From Paludibacteraceae bacterium (GTDB taxonomy: Bacteria; Bacteroidota; Bacteroidia; Bacteroidales; Paludibacteraceae), in assembly GCA_017649925.1 (NCBI GenBank), contig JAGCFX010000041.1, positions 1-50,494 on the forward strand: 50,494 nt of DNA, read 5' to 3'. The notes beneath the pieces are model-generated. The model worked only from the letters and a program-made list of their open reading frames with translations, did no database searches and was not told where the DNA came from. The position numbers and the translations under genes were made by a program. How positions within the stretch are numbered: position 1 is the first letter of the stretch; each line of letters opens with the position of its first letter. Below, one piece after another: positions 1 to 8,278 of this stretch.

Positions 1-22
1 GTTAGAGGTTAGAGGTTAGAGG
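1..22. repeat. GTTAGAG heptamer array (3 copies)
   Basis: Three perfect head-to-tail copies of the 7-bp unit GTTAGAG open the window and may continue outside it. The stop codon of the neighbouring glycosyltransferase (TAA on the minus strand, 16-18) lies inside the array. It is one of several 7-8-bp arrays at gene edges in this window. Confidence 0.8.
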
Positions 23-915
23 CGGTGATAATCGCGGCGGGCACGGAAGACAGCAAGAAAGCTCTGCGGGCGACCCTGCAGCAGATAGAAGAACGCCGCG
101 GCATAATCCAGGAAGAAACGCACAAAGAGCACTCCATGCGGGTGCTTTTTATTTTTGCGAATCATGAGCAGGTTATTGCGATGGTTGAGATAGGTCTTGC
201 GCGGGTTATCATAAGCGAGCGAACCGCCGCCGAGATGATAGACTGTGCTCTGCGGTACGCACGCCAGGCGCCATCCGGCATTACGCATACGCCAGCAAAG
301 GTCAATCTCCTCCATATGCGCAAAGAAACGTGCATCCAGTCCGCCTAACTCCTTATATACACTTGTGCGCGCACACATACACGCGCCGGACGTCCAATCG
401 ACATCAGCGATGGTGTCATATTGCCCTTTATCTTCCTCCACATGCCATAGAATACGTCCGCGGCAATAGGGATAGCCGAGGGCATTGATATATCCTCCTG
501 CTGCGCCCGCATGCTCAAAGAACGCGCGTTGCTTATAACTGCGGATCTTCGGCTGCACTGCCGCTACGTCTGTATGGACAGTCATATAATCGAGTAGGGG
601 AGCAAGCCATCCTTCGGGCGTTTCTACATCGGAATTGAGAAGCACGACATATTCGCTGTCTATCTGATTGATAGCGCGGTTATAACCCTCCGCAAAGCCG
701 TAGTTCTTATCCAACACAATGGTCTTAACCGACGGAAACTCTTTTGCCAACACCTCCAGACTATTATCCGTACTGCCATTATCGGCCACGATGAGAGAGC
801 ATTGGTGAATGGTGATTGGTGATTGGTGAGGGGTGAGGCTTCTTACTACCGACGGCAAGAACTGACGCAACATCTCAGCGCCATTCCAATTCAATATGAT
901 AACAGAGCAGGTCAT
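16..915 (-). CDS. family 2 glycosyltransferase
   Basis: GT-A fold glycosyltransferase of family GT2, expected to move a sugar from a nucleotide donor to a glycan or lipid-linked acceptor at the inner membrane. Visible family marks are the N-terminal VIILNWNG strand, VADNGSTDNS, the DxD-like metal segment LLNSDVETPEGW and the catalytic-base region EEIDLCWR, in the usual order; about 300 aa is normal. I prefer the ATG at 915 because it overlaps the upstream stop as ATGA; an ATG at 930 is possible. A heptamer array (804-838) lies in frame between the first helix and VADNGS and adds about ten residues the family does not need. It is last in the cdsA operon as seen here. Acceptor and sugar cannot be read from the sequence. 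Confidence 0.9.
   Translation of the reverse strand: MTCSVIILNWNGAEMLRQFLPSVVRSLTPHQSPITIHQCSLIVADNGSTDNSLEVLAKEFPSVKTIVLDKNYGFAEGYNRAINQIDSEYVVLLNSDVETPEGWLAPLLDYMTVHTDVAAVQPKIRSYKQRAFFEHAGAAGGYINALGYPYCRGRILWHVEEDKGQYDTIADVDWTSGACMCARTSVYKELGGLDARFFAHMEEIDLCWRMRNAGWRLACVPQSTVYHLGGGSLAYDNPRKTYLNHRNNLLMIRKNKKHPHGVLFVRFFLDYAAAFFYLLQGRPQSFLAVFRARRDYHRL
804..838. repeat. GGTGATT-type heptamer array inside the glycosyltransferase gene
   Basis: Five consecutive 7-bp units: GGTGAAT, GGTGATT, GGTGATT, GGTGAGG, GGTGAGG. Thirty-five bases is not a multiple of three, but the reading frame through the array is open on the minus strand and encodes the atypical stretch TPHQSPITIHQ within the glycosyltransferase. 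Confidence 0.85.
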
Positions 916-1778
916 CTTTTCCATTTCCATCTATTATGCGACCATAGCCATAAGTACGGCTGTTCTTGGATATTCTCTTCCAATAAGTGCGCATAGGCTT
1001 TGGTGATCTCGCCCTCCGCCATCTCTTTCGGATTAGCGGTAATCAGGCGTGCCGTACCTTGGTAATAACCGCGTTTGAGGCGAATGACATGCGCATAGAA
1101 TACCGGATAGCCGAACTTGGTAGCCAGCACTTCTCCTCCGTCCACAAAACCGGTGTCCTGGTTGAGGAATGTGACCCAGGTACGCGTCACTTCAGGACGA
1201 GGTTTCTGGTCGCTATTCAGTCCTAATAAGATCTTCTTTTTCTCCGAGCGGAAACGCACCATTTCACGCAGCACGCGCTGTTTCTCGATATACACGCCTC
1301 CCCAGTGTTCGCGCAGTTTCATCATCAGCGCGTCCATCTTAGCGTTCTTCAGCTTGCGGTATACCTTAGCCACCGTCACGTCGGGACTAACCCATTGTTG
1401 CACGCTGGCGAGCCACTCCCAGTTACCCATATGGGTGAACATAAAGATACCTCCGCCTGCTTCATCCACCAATCGATTGACTTCCTCTATATTGATGATA
1501 TCAAGCCGCTTACGCATCTCCTCGTCCGAACAGCTGTGGGCATAGATAATCTCGACGATGATATCGCAGAACTGATGGTAGAAATCACGTGCAATACGCT
1601 TACGCTCCGCGTCACTCTTCTCGGGAAAAGCATTGCGCAGGTTTTTCGCCACCATACGTCTCCGATAACGGACCACATAGTACAGCAGCGGAAAGAGTAA
1701 CCAGTCCGAAATCCAATAATGTACAGCCAGCGGCAGACGACTCAGAATAAGGGCGCAGCGAAGTAACATAACCAGCAA
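912..1778 (-). CDS. LpxL/HtrB-like lysophospholipid acyltransferase
   Basis: Acyltransferase of the LpxL/HtrB (lipid A late acyltransferase) superfamily, an inner-membrane enzyme adding a secondary fatty acid to lipid A or a related lipid. An N-terminal hydrophobic segment (about residues 1-35) is followed by basic RYRRRMVAKNLRNAFP, then the catalytic HX4E motif as HMGNWEW near residue 115, and later GLNSDQKPRPE and a GEVLATKFGYPVFY region matching the substrate-binding half. Length (288 aa) fits the family. The start at 1778 overlaps the end of cdsA by 37 bp; ATG 1769 is an alternative. It sits between cdsA and a glycosyltransferase, which supports an envelope-lipid role. Which acyl position it serves is not decidable here. 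Confidence 0.88.
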   Translation of the reverse strand: MLVMLLRCALILSRLPLAVHYWISDWLLFPLLYYVVRYRRRMVAKNLRNAFPEKSDAERKRIARDFYHQFCDIIVEIIYAHSCSDEEMRKRLDIINIEEVNRLVDEAGGGIFMFTHMGNWEWLASVQQWVSPDVTVAKVYRKLKNAKMDALMMKLREHWGGVYIEKQRVLREMVRFRSEKKKILLGLNSDQKPRPEVTRTWVTFLNQDTGFVDGGEVLATKFGYPVFYAHVIRLKRGYYQGTARLITANPKEMAEGEITKAYAHLLEENIQEQPYLWLWSHNRWKWKR

Positions 1779-2611
1779 TAGACGGTGATAATAGGCGAAG
1801 CGAGCAGTATACTATCAAAACGATCAAGCACTCCTCCATGACCGGGCAGAAAGACGCCGGAGTCCTTTACGCCTACCGAGCGTTTGAGCAGACTCTCCAT
1901 CAGGTCACCCATCGTACCGAAGGAGCTGACGAGCAGGGCAAAGATAATCGTTACCGTCACTCCCGTATGCTCACCTGCAATGCGATCCAACCAACCGAAA
2001 TGATAGAGCAGGAAAGCACCGCCGACCGTGAATACAAAGCCTCCGATAAGTCCTTCCCAACTTTTCTTGGGACTGACGTGCGGCGCCATCTTATGGTTGC
2101 CTTTCGGCAGTTTGGCGGTCAGGCTACCTACGCAATAGGCACCGGTATCATTCACCCATATCAGCACAAAGAGCGCCAGCAGCAACCATTTATCGAGACA
2201 ATAGAGGAAACTGAGCGTAGCAAGCGGCGCAGCAATCATCACTTGCGAGATAAAGAAATTACCCCAGTTCTCCAGCGGTTTGCCGGAGTGGTTCCAGATC
2301 TCATCCAACACTGCGCATATCACTACGGGCAGGTATGTCAGACTTATCGACAACGCGATAGCCGTATATTGCGCACCGTTCTCCGTACGGATAGCGAGGC
2401 ATTGGATCATCGCCCACAAGGCCATGGTACCAAAGAACGAGAAGATGCGAATCTTTCCGGACGATTGGACCAGCCGGTGAAACTCATCCACCGCCGCCAG
2501 ACAGACAAACAAAAACAAGCCGCTGAACACAAACGGACTCCATAAGATACTGCCCACTACGCAGGCCACAAATACCGCTCCGCTGATGGTGCGTTTGATC
2601 AATTCTGACAT
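1742..2611 (-). CDS. cdsA: phosphatidate cytidylyltransferase
   Basis: Makes CDP-diacylglycerol from phosphatidate and CTP, the branch-point precursor of bacterial phospholipids, in the inner membrane. The sequence is a string of hydrophobic helices (289 aa, usual length) ending with the family signature: WVNDTGAYCVG, HVSPKKSWEG, GDLMESLLKRSVGVKDSG and the final GHGGVLDRFDS block. It is the first gene of a minus-strand operon with the acyltransferase and glycosyltransferase, behind the promoter at 2631-2662. Confidence 0.96.
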   Translation of the reverse strand: MSELIKRTISGAVFVACVVGSILWSPFVFSGLFLFVCLAAVDEFHRLVQSSGKIRIFSFFGTMALWAMIQCLAIRTENGAQYTAIALSISLTYLPVVICAVLDEIWNHSGKPLENWGNFFISQVMIAAPLATLSFLYCLDKWLLLALFVLIWVNDTGAYCVGSLTAKLPKGNHKMAPHVSPKKSWEGLIGGFVFTVGGAFLLYHFGWLDRIAGEHTGVTVTIIFALLVSSFGTMGDLMESLLKRSVGVKDSGVFLPGHGGVLDRFDSILLASPIITVYCWLCYFAAPLF

Positions 2612-2630
2612 TTTTATTCAAAAATTTTTG

Positions 2631-2662
2631 CAAAAGTACTAATAATTTTTGACATATGCAAA
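2631..2662 (-). promoter_or_regulatory. Bacteroidota promoter of cdsA operon
   Basis: On the minus strand TTTG (complement of 2659-2662), a 20-bp spacer and TACTTTTG (complement of 2631-2638) match the Bacteroidota primary-sigma promoter TTTG-N19/20-TAnnTTTG. Transcription would start about 12 bp upstream of the cdsA ATG, giving a very short leader. Its -33 box lies in the spacer of the opposing promoter. Confidence 0.75.
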
Positions 2663-2678
2663 TTTTTTTGTATCTTTG
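2648..2678 (+). promoter_or_regulatory. Bacteroidota promoter of the small hypothetical gene
   Basis: TTTG (2648-2651), a 19-bp spacer and TATCTTTG (2671-2678). The start region continues as GCAGTCGCAAAT, the same 12 bases that follow the -7 box of the promoter at 14102. The two promoters in this gap interlock, so polymerase bound at one should block the other. Confidence 0.78.
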
Positions 2679-2699
2679 CAGTCGCAAATATACAAGCGT

Positions 2700-3053
2700 A
2701 TGGAAAATAACAGTATTGAAATGGCTCTGTTGGAGCCGGAAGAACGGGAATTGGTGGCATATATCTACAATGCCATTCCTGCAGAAGACAGAGGCGCACT
2801 GACGCCCGATGATATCCTATGGGTGCTGGACATGATGGATGATTATCTGGAGGAGCAGGGTTTGCTGCGCGAGGATCCGAAGACCGGCGAGATGGAATAT
2901 CTGGATGGCGAGGTGGATGAGACGGAGCAATTGAACTACGTATTAGCGGCCGCCAAAGAGGATAAGCGCGCTATCACGGGAGTGCAGGTTCAGTTGATCC
3001 AGGATGCTGAACTGCAATACGGAATAGAGAAAGGGTATTACGAAGAGGATTAG
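2700..3053 (+). CDS. small acidic conserved-type hypothetical protein
   Basis: A 117-aa soluble, strongly acidic protein with no signal peptide or membrane segment. The ATG at 2700 is chosen because the promoter at 2648-2678 would start transcription near 2685, downstream of the more upstream ATG at 2649. It is predicted mostly helical, with blocks such as PDDILWVLDMMDDYLEEQG and a terminal acidic tail. I recall similar unnamed Bacteroidales proteins but no function. It is transcribed divergently from cdsA, and its stop codon overlaps that of ribF within a heptamer pair. Confidence 0.8.
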   Translation: MENNSIEMALLEPEERELVAYIYNAIPAEDRGALTPDDILWVLDMMDDYLEEQGLLREDPKTGEMEYLDGEVDETEQLNYVLAAAKEDKRAITGVQVQLIQDAELQYGIEKGYYEED

Positions 3054-3061
3054 AGATTAGA
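3048..3061. repeat. GATTAGA heptamer pair at convergent stop codons
   Basis: Two perfect copies of GATTAGA. The TAG stop of the plus-strand hypothetical gene (3051-3053) and the TAA stop of minus-strand ribF (3050-3052) both fall in the first copy. The core TTAGA matches the arrays at 1-22 and 44188-44219. Confidence 0.65.
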
Positions 3062-3898
3062 AGCCAGATCCTCCGCTATCTGACGCTTCAGGTCCGGAAG
3101 CGAGGCGAACTTGCGTTCCTCGCGGATGAACCGTATGAAATCAACGGTAAGCGTCCGGCCATAGAGATCGCCTTTGAAGGCAGGGATATGCACTTCGATC
3201 GTGCGTTCCGTATTTCCGACCGTCGGGTTGGTGCCGATATTGCACAACCCGCGTTTTTTATTTACCATCACTTCATACACTCCTGCCCGCGGAATGATCT
3301 TCTCGGGGCAGTCGGGTTGGATATTCGCTGTCGGGAAACCGATGGTATGACCGATTCCGTTGCCATGGACAACGATGCCGGAGAGGCTATACGGACGTCC
3401 GAGAAGGTCATTGGCGATAGTGATATTGCCGTTCTCGAGCGCCTGACGAATCTCGGTAGAAGAGACATGCCATTCGCCTTCCGTGAACTCCATCATCGTG
3501 ATGATCTCGATGCCTATTTGTTCGCCGATGCGGCGATAGTCTTGCGGACGGCGCAAGCGATCGGAACCAAACTGATGGTCATAGCCCATGAGCAACACAT
3601 CGACCTCGTATTTGTCTTTGATGTGCTGCAGGAACTGCGCAGCCGTGAGCGGTTGCACATCCGCAAAAGGCAGTACCAGCACCTCGCCGAAGCGATTCAG
3701 CAAGGCTTGGCGTTCCTCCAGAGAGGTCAGCAACTGCGGCATATAATCGCTCTGAAGAACCGTCCGAGGATGGGTATCAAACGTGACAATAAGCGGCTGC
3801 AACCCGCGTTGGGCTGCAATGGTCTGCAATTGCTCAAACAAGAAGCAATGTCCTTTATGCACGCCGTCGAAAAATCCTATCGTAGCTATCTTGCGCAT
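3050..3898 (-). CDS. ribF: bifunctional riboflavin kinase / FAD synthetase
   Basis: Converts riboflavin to FMN and FMN to FAD in the cytosol. The N-terminal adenylyltransferase half shows GFFDGVHKGH (residues 8-17, with the HxGH-like nucleotide motif), MGYDHQFGSDR and the VSSTEIR loop. The C-terminal flavokinase half starts near residue 165 with GRPYSLSGIVVHGNGIG and has GFPTANI and IGTNPTVGN. At 282 aa it is a little shorter than the usual 305-315. It is the last gene of the rho-aroQ run, three bases behind the barrel gene. ribBA lies separately at 31.3 kb. Confidence 0.95.
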   Translation of the reverse strand: MRKIATIGFFDGVHKGHCFLFEQLQTIAAQRGLQPLIVTFDTHPRTVLQSDYMPQLLTSLEERQALLNRFGEVLVLPFADVQPLTAAQFLQHIKDKYEVDVLLMGYDHQFGSDRLRRPQDYRRIGEQIGIEIITMMEFTEGEWHVSSTEIRQALENGNITIANDLLGRPYSLSGIVVHGNGIGHTIGFPTANIQPDCPEKIIPRAGVYEVMVNKKRGLCNIGTNPTVGNTERTIEVHIPAFKGDLYGRTLTVDFIRFIREERKFASLPDLKRQIAEDLASNL

Positions 3899-3901
3899 TG
3901 T

Positions 3902-6832
3902 TTACATACCGGGAGGCGGTCCGGGAGGTGGCGTACCGCCGCTTGGCGGTCCTTTCGTCGGATCAAAACCGGACTCCATCATTTCCTGCATAAATCCGGC
4001 TTCTCCTTTGGCTTTGAGGTCGCCCATCTTATTCAACTTAATCGTACAAGTCAGCATAAAATAGGTCGGCAGGGTATTATATTTTGCATACGTGACGGCA
4101 TTGTCGCTCACGATCTGCACGATATTCTTTTTCTGATGGAGTATATCATAGACATAGAGTCCGAGGGTAGCGATACTCCAACTTTTTTCCACGGACGCAT
4201 TGAGAATCACCTCATTTACATCCGACAGGTGATAACCATAACGCGCGGTGTAGCCGCAATCGGCACTGATGGTCCACGCTTTCGGCAGATGGAACTCCAA
4301 GTCACCGGCTACGCCCCAGTTGAAGACATTGGACGTGCTATTGGAAGTTAGATTATTGGTAGTGCGGCTATAGGTAACGTTCGCGCGAACACCGATATCC
4401 ACGATGGAATGCGTGAAGCGCAGATTCGCTTCTTCGGATGCGCGGAGGTTGCCCGTGAGCGAGCGGTCGCCGAGCGCAAACGTATTCGTCTCAATCATCT
4501 GCGCTATCTCCTCTGCCGACTTACCACGCGAGACGTATGCCACGCGCTGGTTATAGGACAGCGAGGTGCGGGAGTTGAACTGGAACATCTTTTGGAAGAA
4601 AGGCACATTATACATGAGATCCGCTCCGATATTCCACGGTAACATATCCGCATTGACCGTTTGCTGGTATAGTTTGCCGGTTTGATCATAGATGGAGTTA
4701 TTGACCAACGCATGTTGGGTAAGCGAACCTGACAAACCCGTCATAATAGACGAGAACAGGTCCTGGTTGAAGCGGCTGTACATTAACCGCAGGTTATGCG
4801 AGAACGAAGGGTTGAGCCCTAAGTTACCAACGGTTTCATTCATGGCGTTTGAGTTATTACGCACCGGTACTATCTGATTGATAGACGGTTGCGTAGCTCG
4901 ACCATTATAGTTGATACGCGCGAACTCTTTCTTGCCGAACTTATATCTGAACTTCACGCTCGGCGCTACATGGAAACTGTAGATCGTGGTATCCAGCAGC
5001 AATGTTCCGCCATAAGTGGTCACATTGTGCGTCTGCGTGGCCAATCCGCGAATACCGACCGTGAGATCTGCTTTCTCACTTAACCAACGGTAGTTAAGTT
5101 CCAATTGCTCGGTATAATAGTTATTGCTCAATAGGTTGGAATAGACGGAATCAAACGCATAATCGCCAGATACAGAATCCATAGAGAACTGGTCTTTATG
5201 GCTGTTACGGTTCCGTCCGGATGCCGATGCGGCGATCTCCAGCAGATGGTTATTTTTATACACCGGCTCTACAAACGAGGCGCGCAGCGAATAATTATGG
5301 TTGTTATTGCCGGAATGCGTATATTGATCCACACTATTTGTTCCCGTCGCCAATGTGCGATTGTAACCGTAAGCGTTCGCAAAGGCATATTCGCCGGTGA
5401 TGGTAATCGAGCGTCCCGGATGGCGAAACTTATGGTTATACGTGATTTTTGTACCTACCGTCATCTCACGTGCGGAGTCAATCTTCTGTTGGTCACCTTG
5501 GTTGACGAGCACGGAGTCTTGCCAATAATCATATATCTGCGCCAAGCCGGACGAACTACCAGAGAAAGTAAGGTTGGGCTGAATGAGGAGCTTATTGAGC
5601 GTATCAATCTGATAGTCCAACTCAAGTCGCAGTGCCACGTCCCATGCTTTGGACAGTTTCTGCGCGGTATCGTTGCTTTGATAGGTAGATGTGCCGGCAT
5701 ATTCGGTTTTTTGCTTCTCGGAACGCGTGTCGTTAGACGAGTGGTTAACCGCTACATCACCTCCGAAGAGCAAGTCTGTCCGTCCGTCCTTAGGCGTGAT
5801 CTTACTATTCAGATCTACGTTGGTATTCACGCCCAGGCTCTCGGACCATGTGATACCGGAATTAGCGTCCTGTCCAAAACCTCTTCTGCCGCGTCCCATA
5901 CGTACCTCATTGGTATTGTTGGCACTTCCGATGATGGTCGTCTGGGTCTCGCCCAAGAGGATGTTGGTAAAGAGGTTAAGGTTATAACGGAAATCATCTT
6001 CAAAGAAATGCTTGGTACGCAGCGCAGGCGTTGCCCCGTAAGCCGGGTTGCCATAATCGAACCAACCTCCGTTAGCAGTTACCATATCAGCACCGATACC
6101 GCCGGTGTATTTGCCGAAGACGCCACGTTTCTTGTCTTTCTTCAGTGTGAGATTGATGATATGTTCGCCCTCGTCATCGTCAAAACCCGTCAGTTTGGCC
6201 ATATCGGATTTCTCATCGATGACCTGCACTTTCTCAATCATGTCTGCGGGGATGTTTTTCGTAGCTGATTGCACATCATTGCCGAAGAACTTCTTTCCAT
6301 CCACCCGCACGGCAGTAACCGCCTGGCCGTTGACCGTCACGTTTCCTTCCTGATCCACCACGACGCCGTTCATCTTTTTTAGCAAGTCTTCCACCATCGC
6401 GTTCTCACCCACCTGGTATGCTGCGGTGTTATACTCAATCGTGTCGCCTTTGACAATCATCTCTGCCGCATGGCCTTGCACCTGTACTTCGTTGAGTGCC
6501 TGAATATCTTCTTTGAGTCGTATGACTGGCAACGAGACATCTCTGTTTGCCACGCGAACAGCCATACTCTGTTCTTTATACCCGACATTGGACACATACA
6601 GCCGATACTCTCCGTTGGCCACTGCGCGGAGCGTAAAGATACCGTCCAGACCTGTCTGTGCGCCTTGGACGAGCACGCTGTCCGTATCGGTATAACGGAA
6701 AAGACGGATAGTGGTCATTTCCAAAACACTACCATCCGTATCCGACACCACCTTGCCGGAAACCGTATGTTGCGCCGCTGCGCCAAGCGCGAAAAGGGAC
6801 AAACAGACTATGGTCAATAGCGCTCTACGCAT
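3902..6832 (-). CDS. TonB-receptor-like outer-membrane beta-barrel protein (barrel 1)
   Basis: Outer-membrane protein of the 'outer membrane beta-barrel' group related to SusC/TonB-dependent receptors, probably a channel or receptor of unknown ligand. A signal peptide occupies residues 1-20, then comes a carboxypeptidase-regulatory-like beta domain (about 22-105, HTVSGKVVSDTDGS), then a plug-like segment (TIEYNTAAYQVGENAMVEDL, GVVVDQEGNVTVNGQ, VRVDGKKFFGNDV), then about 700 residues of alternating aromatic beta strands. I see no clear TonB box. The protein ends in a proline/glycine-rich tail (GTPPPGPPPGM) instead of the usual terminal aromatic strand. Length 976 aa. It is paralogous in layout to the 858-aa barrel at 9039 and sits in the same operon. 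Confidence 0.88.
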   Translation of the reverse strand: MRRALLTIVCLSLFALGAAAQHTVSGKVVSDTDGSVLEMTTIRLFRYTDTDSVLVQGAQTGLDGIFTLRAVANGEYRLYVSNVGYKEQSMAVRVANRDVSLPVIRLKEDIQALNEVQVQGHAAEMIVKGDTIEYNTAAYQVGENAMVEDLLKKMNGVVVDQEGNVTVNGQAVTAVRVDGKKFFGNDVQSATKNIPADMIEKVQVIDEKSDMAKLTGFDDDEGEHIINLTLKKDKKRGVFGKYTGGIGADMVTANGGWFDYGNPAYGATPALRTKHFFEDDFRYNLNLFTNILLGETQTTIIGSANNTNEVRMGRGRRGFGQDANSGITWSESLGVNTNVDLNSKITPKDGRTDLLFGGDVAVNHSSNDTRSEKQKTEYAGTSTYQSNDTAQKLSKAWDVALRLELDYQIDTLNKLLIQPNLTFSGSSSGLAQIYDYWQDSVLVNQGDQQKIDSAREMTVGTKITYNHKFRHPGRSITITGEYAFANAYGYNRTLATGTNSVDQYTHSGNNNHNYSLRASFVEPVYKNNHLLEIAASASGRNRNSHKDQFSMDSVSGDYAFDSVYSNLLSNNYYTEQLELNYRWLSEKADLTVGIRGLATQTHNVTTYGGTLLLDTTIYSFHVAPSVKFRYKFGKKEFARINYNGRATQPSINQIVPVRNNSNAMNETVGNLGLNPSFSHNLRLMYSRFNQDLFSSIMTGLSGSLTQHALVNNSIYDQTGKLYQQTVNADMLPWNIGADLMYNVPFFQKMFQFNSRTSLSYNQRVAYVSRGKSAEEIAQMIETNTFALGDRSLTGNLRASEEANLRFTHSIVDIGVRANVTYSRTTNNLTSNSTSNVFNWGVAGDLEFHLPKAWTISADCGYTARYGYHLSDVNEVILNASVEKSWSIATLGLYVYDILHQKKNIVQIVSDNAVTYAKYNTLPTYFMLTCTIKLNKMGDLKAKGEAGFMQEMMESGFDPTKGPPSGGTPPPGPPPGM

Positions 6833-6835
6833 CGT

Positions 6836-8278
6836 TTATTGCTCATGTTGGTAACATCCGGCATCAGGCTTTGTGAATGCACGTGAGACACCATCACGGT
6901 CGTCTGGATAGGGCAGGGCGGCAATACTGTCTCCGATGCCTATCGCCGGACTCAAGGAATCCAGATGGAAGTCATAATAGACGTACTCTTTGTACTTATA
7001 GAAATCATTGCGGAAGACAGGCAGAGTGTCCGTTTTCTGCCAATAGACATTATCGGCGGCATGCGGTAATGCAAGCGTATCGGTCTTCAGATAATTACCT
7101 ATAAAAGCCCCAGGATAATAGCGGTCAAAAGGCGTGGCAACCACCAGTTGGTTACGGCGATAACCGGTGATGATGCTATTATAGAATGATGTGACGGTTG
7201 CAGGTGCTGTCTTACTCAGGTTATCGATGAATACCGCCGCGGCATCTTCCTTCGCCACCGACTGAATACGGATGTTCGTATAGCCGAAATAGGATGCAAT
7301 CGTCGAATGCACAAAGTCATGCTTGCCGCCGTCGCAATAGACGCAATAGGATGCGCAATTGCTTATTTCTGAGTTCGTTACAAGTGCATCTGTGTTCAGG
7401 AGGACTAGGCCGTACAATGCATGATTATGGATACGGCAACCGTTCATTCTCAATTGCGGCAGCGTGCCGGTACAAGTGCTATAGCAGTACAGCCCGACGT
7501 TACCGGAGAGAATATCCACGTACTTCAAATCATAGTTATGCGGCGCCTCCGATTGCAGGTAGATACCATTCCAACTACCGCCGGCATAGAGATAAGGCAC
7601 AGAATCAAAGAGCCGGTCAAGCCGATCACCTCGAATAACAATAGGTGCATTGAACGTCCCTTCGGCGTTAACATCGCCGAGTGCAAAGAGACAAGCGCCG
7701 CTATGCATATACAGCGTTGTGCCGGCATCGATGGTCAGCGTGCCGCTTACGATAACCGTGTCATATAGCAAGTATGGCTTTTCCGCATTGAAAGTACAAT
7801 CAGTAAATTGTGTGCGTCCGCAGCCGACATGCCCGATACGCGTCACATCTTGTCCGTAAGCTTCCAGTCGTACGTTCTGCGTTGTGCCCGTTGTCAGATG
7901 GAAGTTCAGCAAATCGCTGAGCAACAGCGGATTATTGGTGCCGGTCGGGTTGATGTCCACGCGAATAAAGACAAAGAGACTGTCTCCGCCATTGATTTGG
8001 AGGTTCGTCAAGCGTGTTAGGTCCGGTTCTCCGTCTATATTCACTTGAAAAGGTGTGCCGTTCTCAAGCCAAACGCGGTCAATCAGCAATGCCGATTTAT
8101 TGCGATTGTATACCAACAGTTGCGCCGTGGCACTGCCTTGTGCTGTAAAGACGGTATCAAAGGATAGGGTGTCGCATGAGAAAGAAAGACGCAGCGTAGG
8201 ATCATCGCTCAACTGCTCTTCGCGGCAACCCACGAGCGCGCACGCGCACAAAAATATGAGGAGAAACTTACGCATCAT
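6836..8278 (-). CDS. surface lipoprotein with right-handed beta-helix
   Basis: Predicted lipoprotein: MMRK followed by a hydrophobic core and the lipobox ALVGC near residue 18. About 130 residues of Ig-like beta structure (the SFDTVFTAQGSATAQLLVYN region resembles abnormal-spindle-like/choice-of-anchor folds) come before a series of short repeating strands (AEGTFNAPIVIRG, YDLKYVDILSGNVGLY, NHALYGLVLLN) typical of a pectate-lyase-like parallel beta-helix. The C-terminal DSLSPAIGIGDS...DRDGVSR...DAGCYQ is the usual end of right-handed helix proteins in Bacteroidota. Its ATG overlaps the porT-like stop (ATGA), so the two are translationally coupled. The substrate, if any, is unknown. Confidence 0.82.
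   Translation of the reverse strand: MMRKFLLIFLCACALVGCREEQLSDDPTLRLSFSCDTLSFDTVFTAQGSATAQLLVYNRNKSALLIDRVWLENGTPFQVNIDGEPDLTRLTNLQINGGDSLFVFIRVDINPTGTNNPLLLSDLLNFHLTTGTTQNVRLEAYGQDVTRIGHVGCGRTQFTDCTFNAEKPYLLYDTVIVSGTLTIDAGTTLYMHSGACLFALGDVNAEGTFNAPIVIRGDRLDRLFDSVPYLYAGGSWNGIYLQSEAPHNYDLKYVDILSGNVGLYCYSTCTGTLPQLRMNGCRIHNHALYGLVLLNTDALVTNSEISNCASYCVYCDGGKHDFVHSTIASYFGYTNIRIQSVAKEDAAAVFIDNLSKTAPATVTSFYNSIITGYRRNQLVVATPFDRYYPGAFIGNYLKTDTLALPHAADNVYWQKTDTLPVFRNDFYKYKEYVYYDFHLDSLSPAIGIGDSIAALPYPDDRDGVSRAFTKPDAGCYQHEQ

Noticed and set aside
3188-4351. 387-codon plus-strand open frame
   Set aside because: Antisense to ribF and barrel 1; crosses two real genes and shows no domain.
6105-6353. small plus-strand genes opposite barrel 1
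   Set aside because: Short antisense frames without promoters or recognisable motifs.
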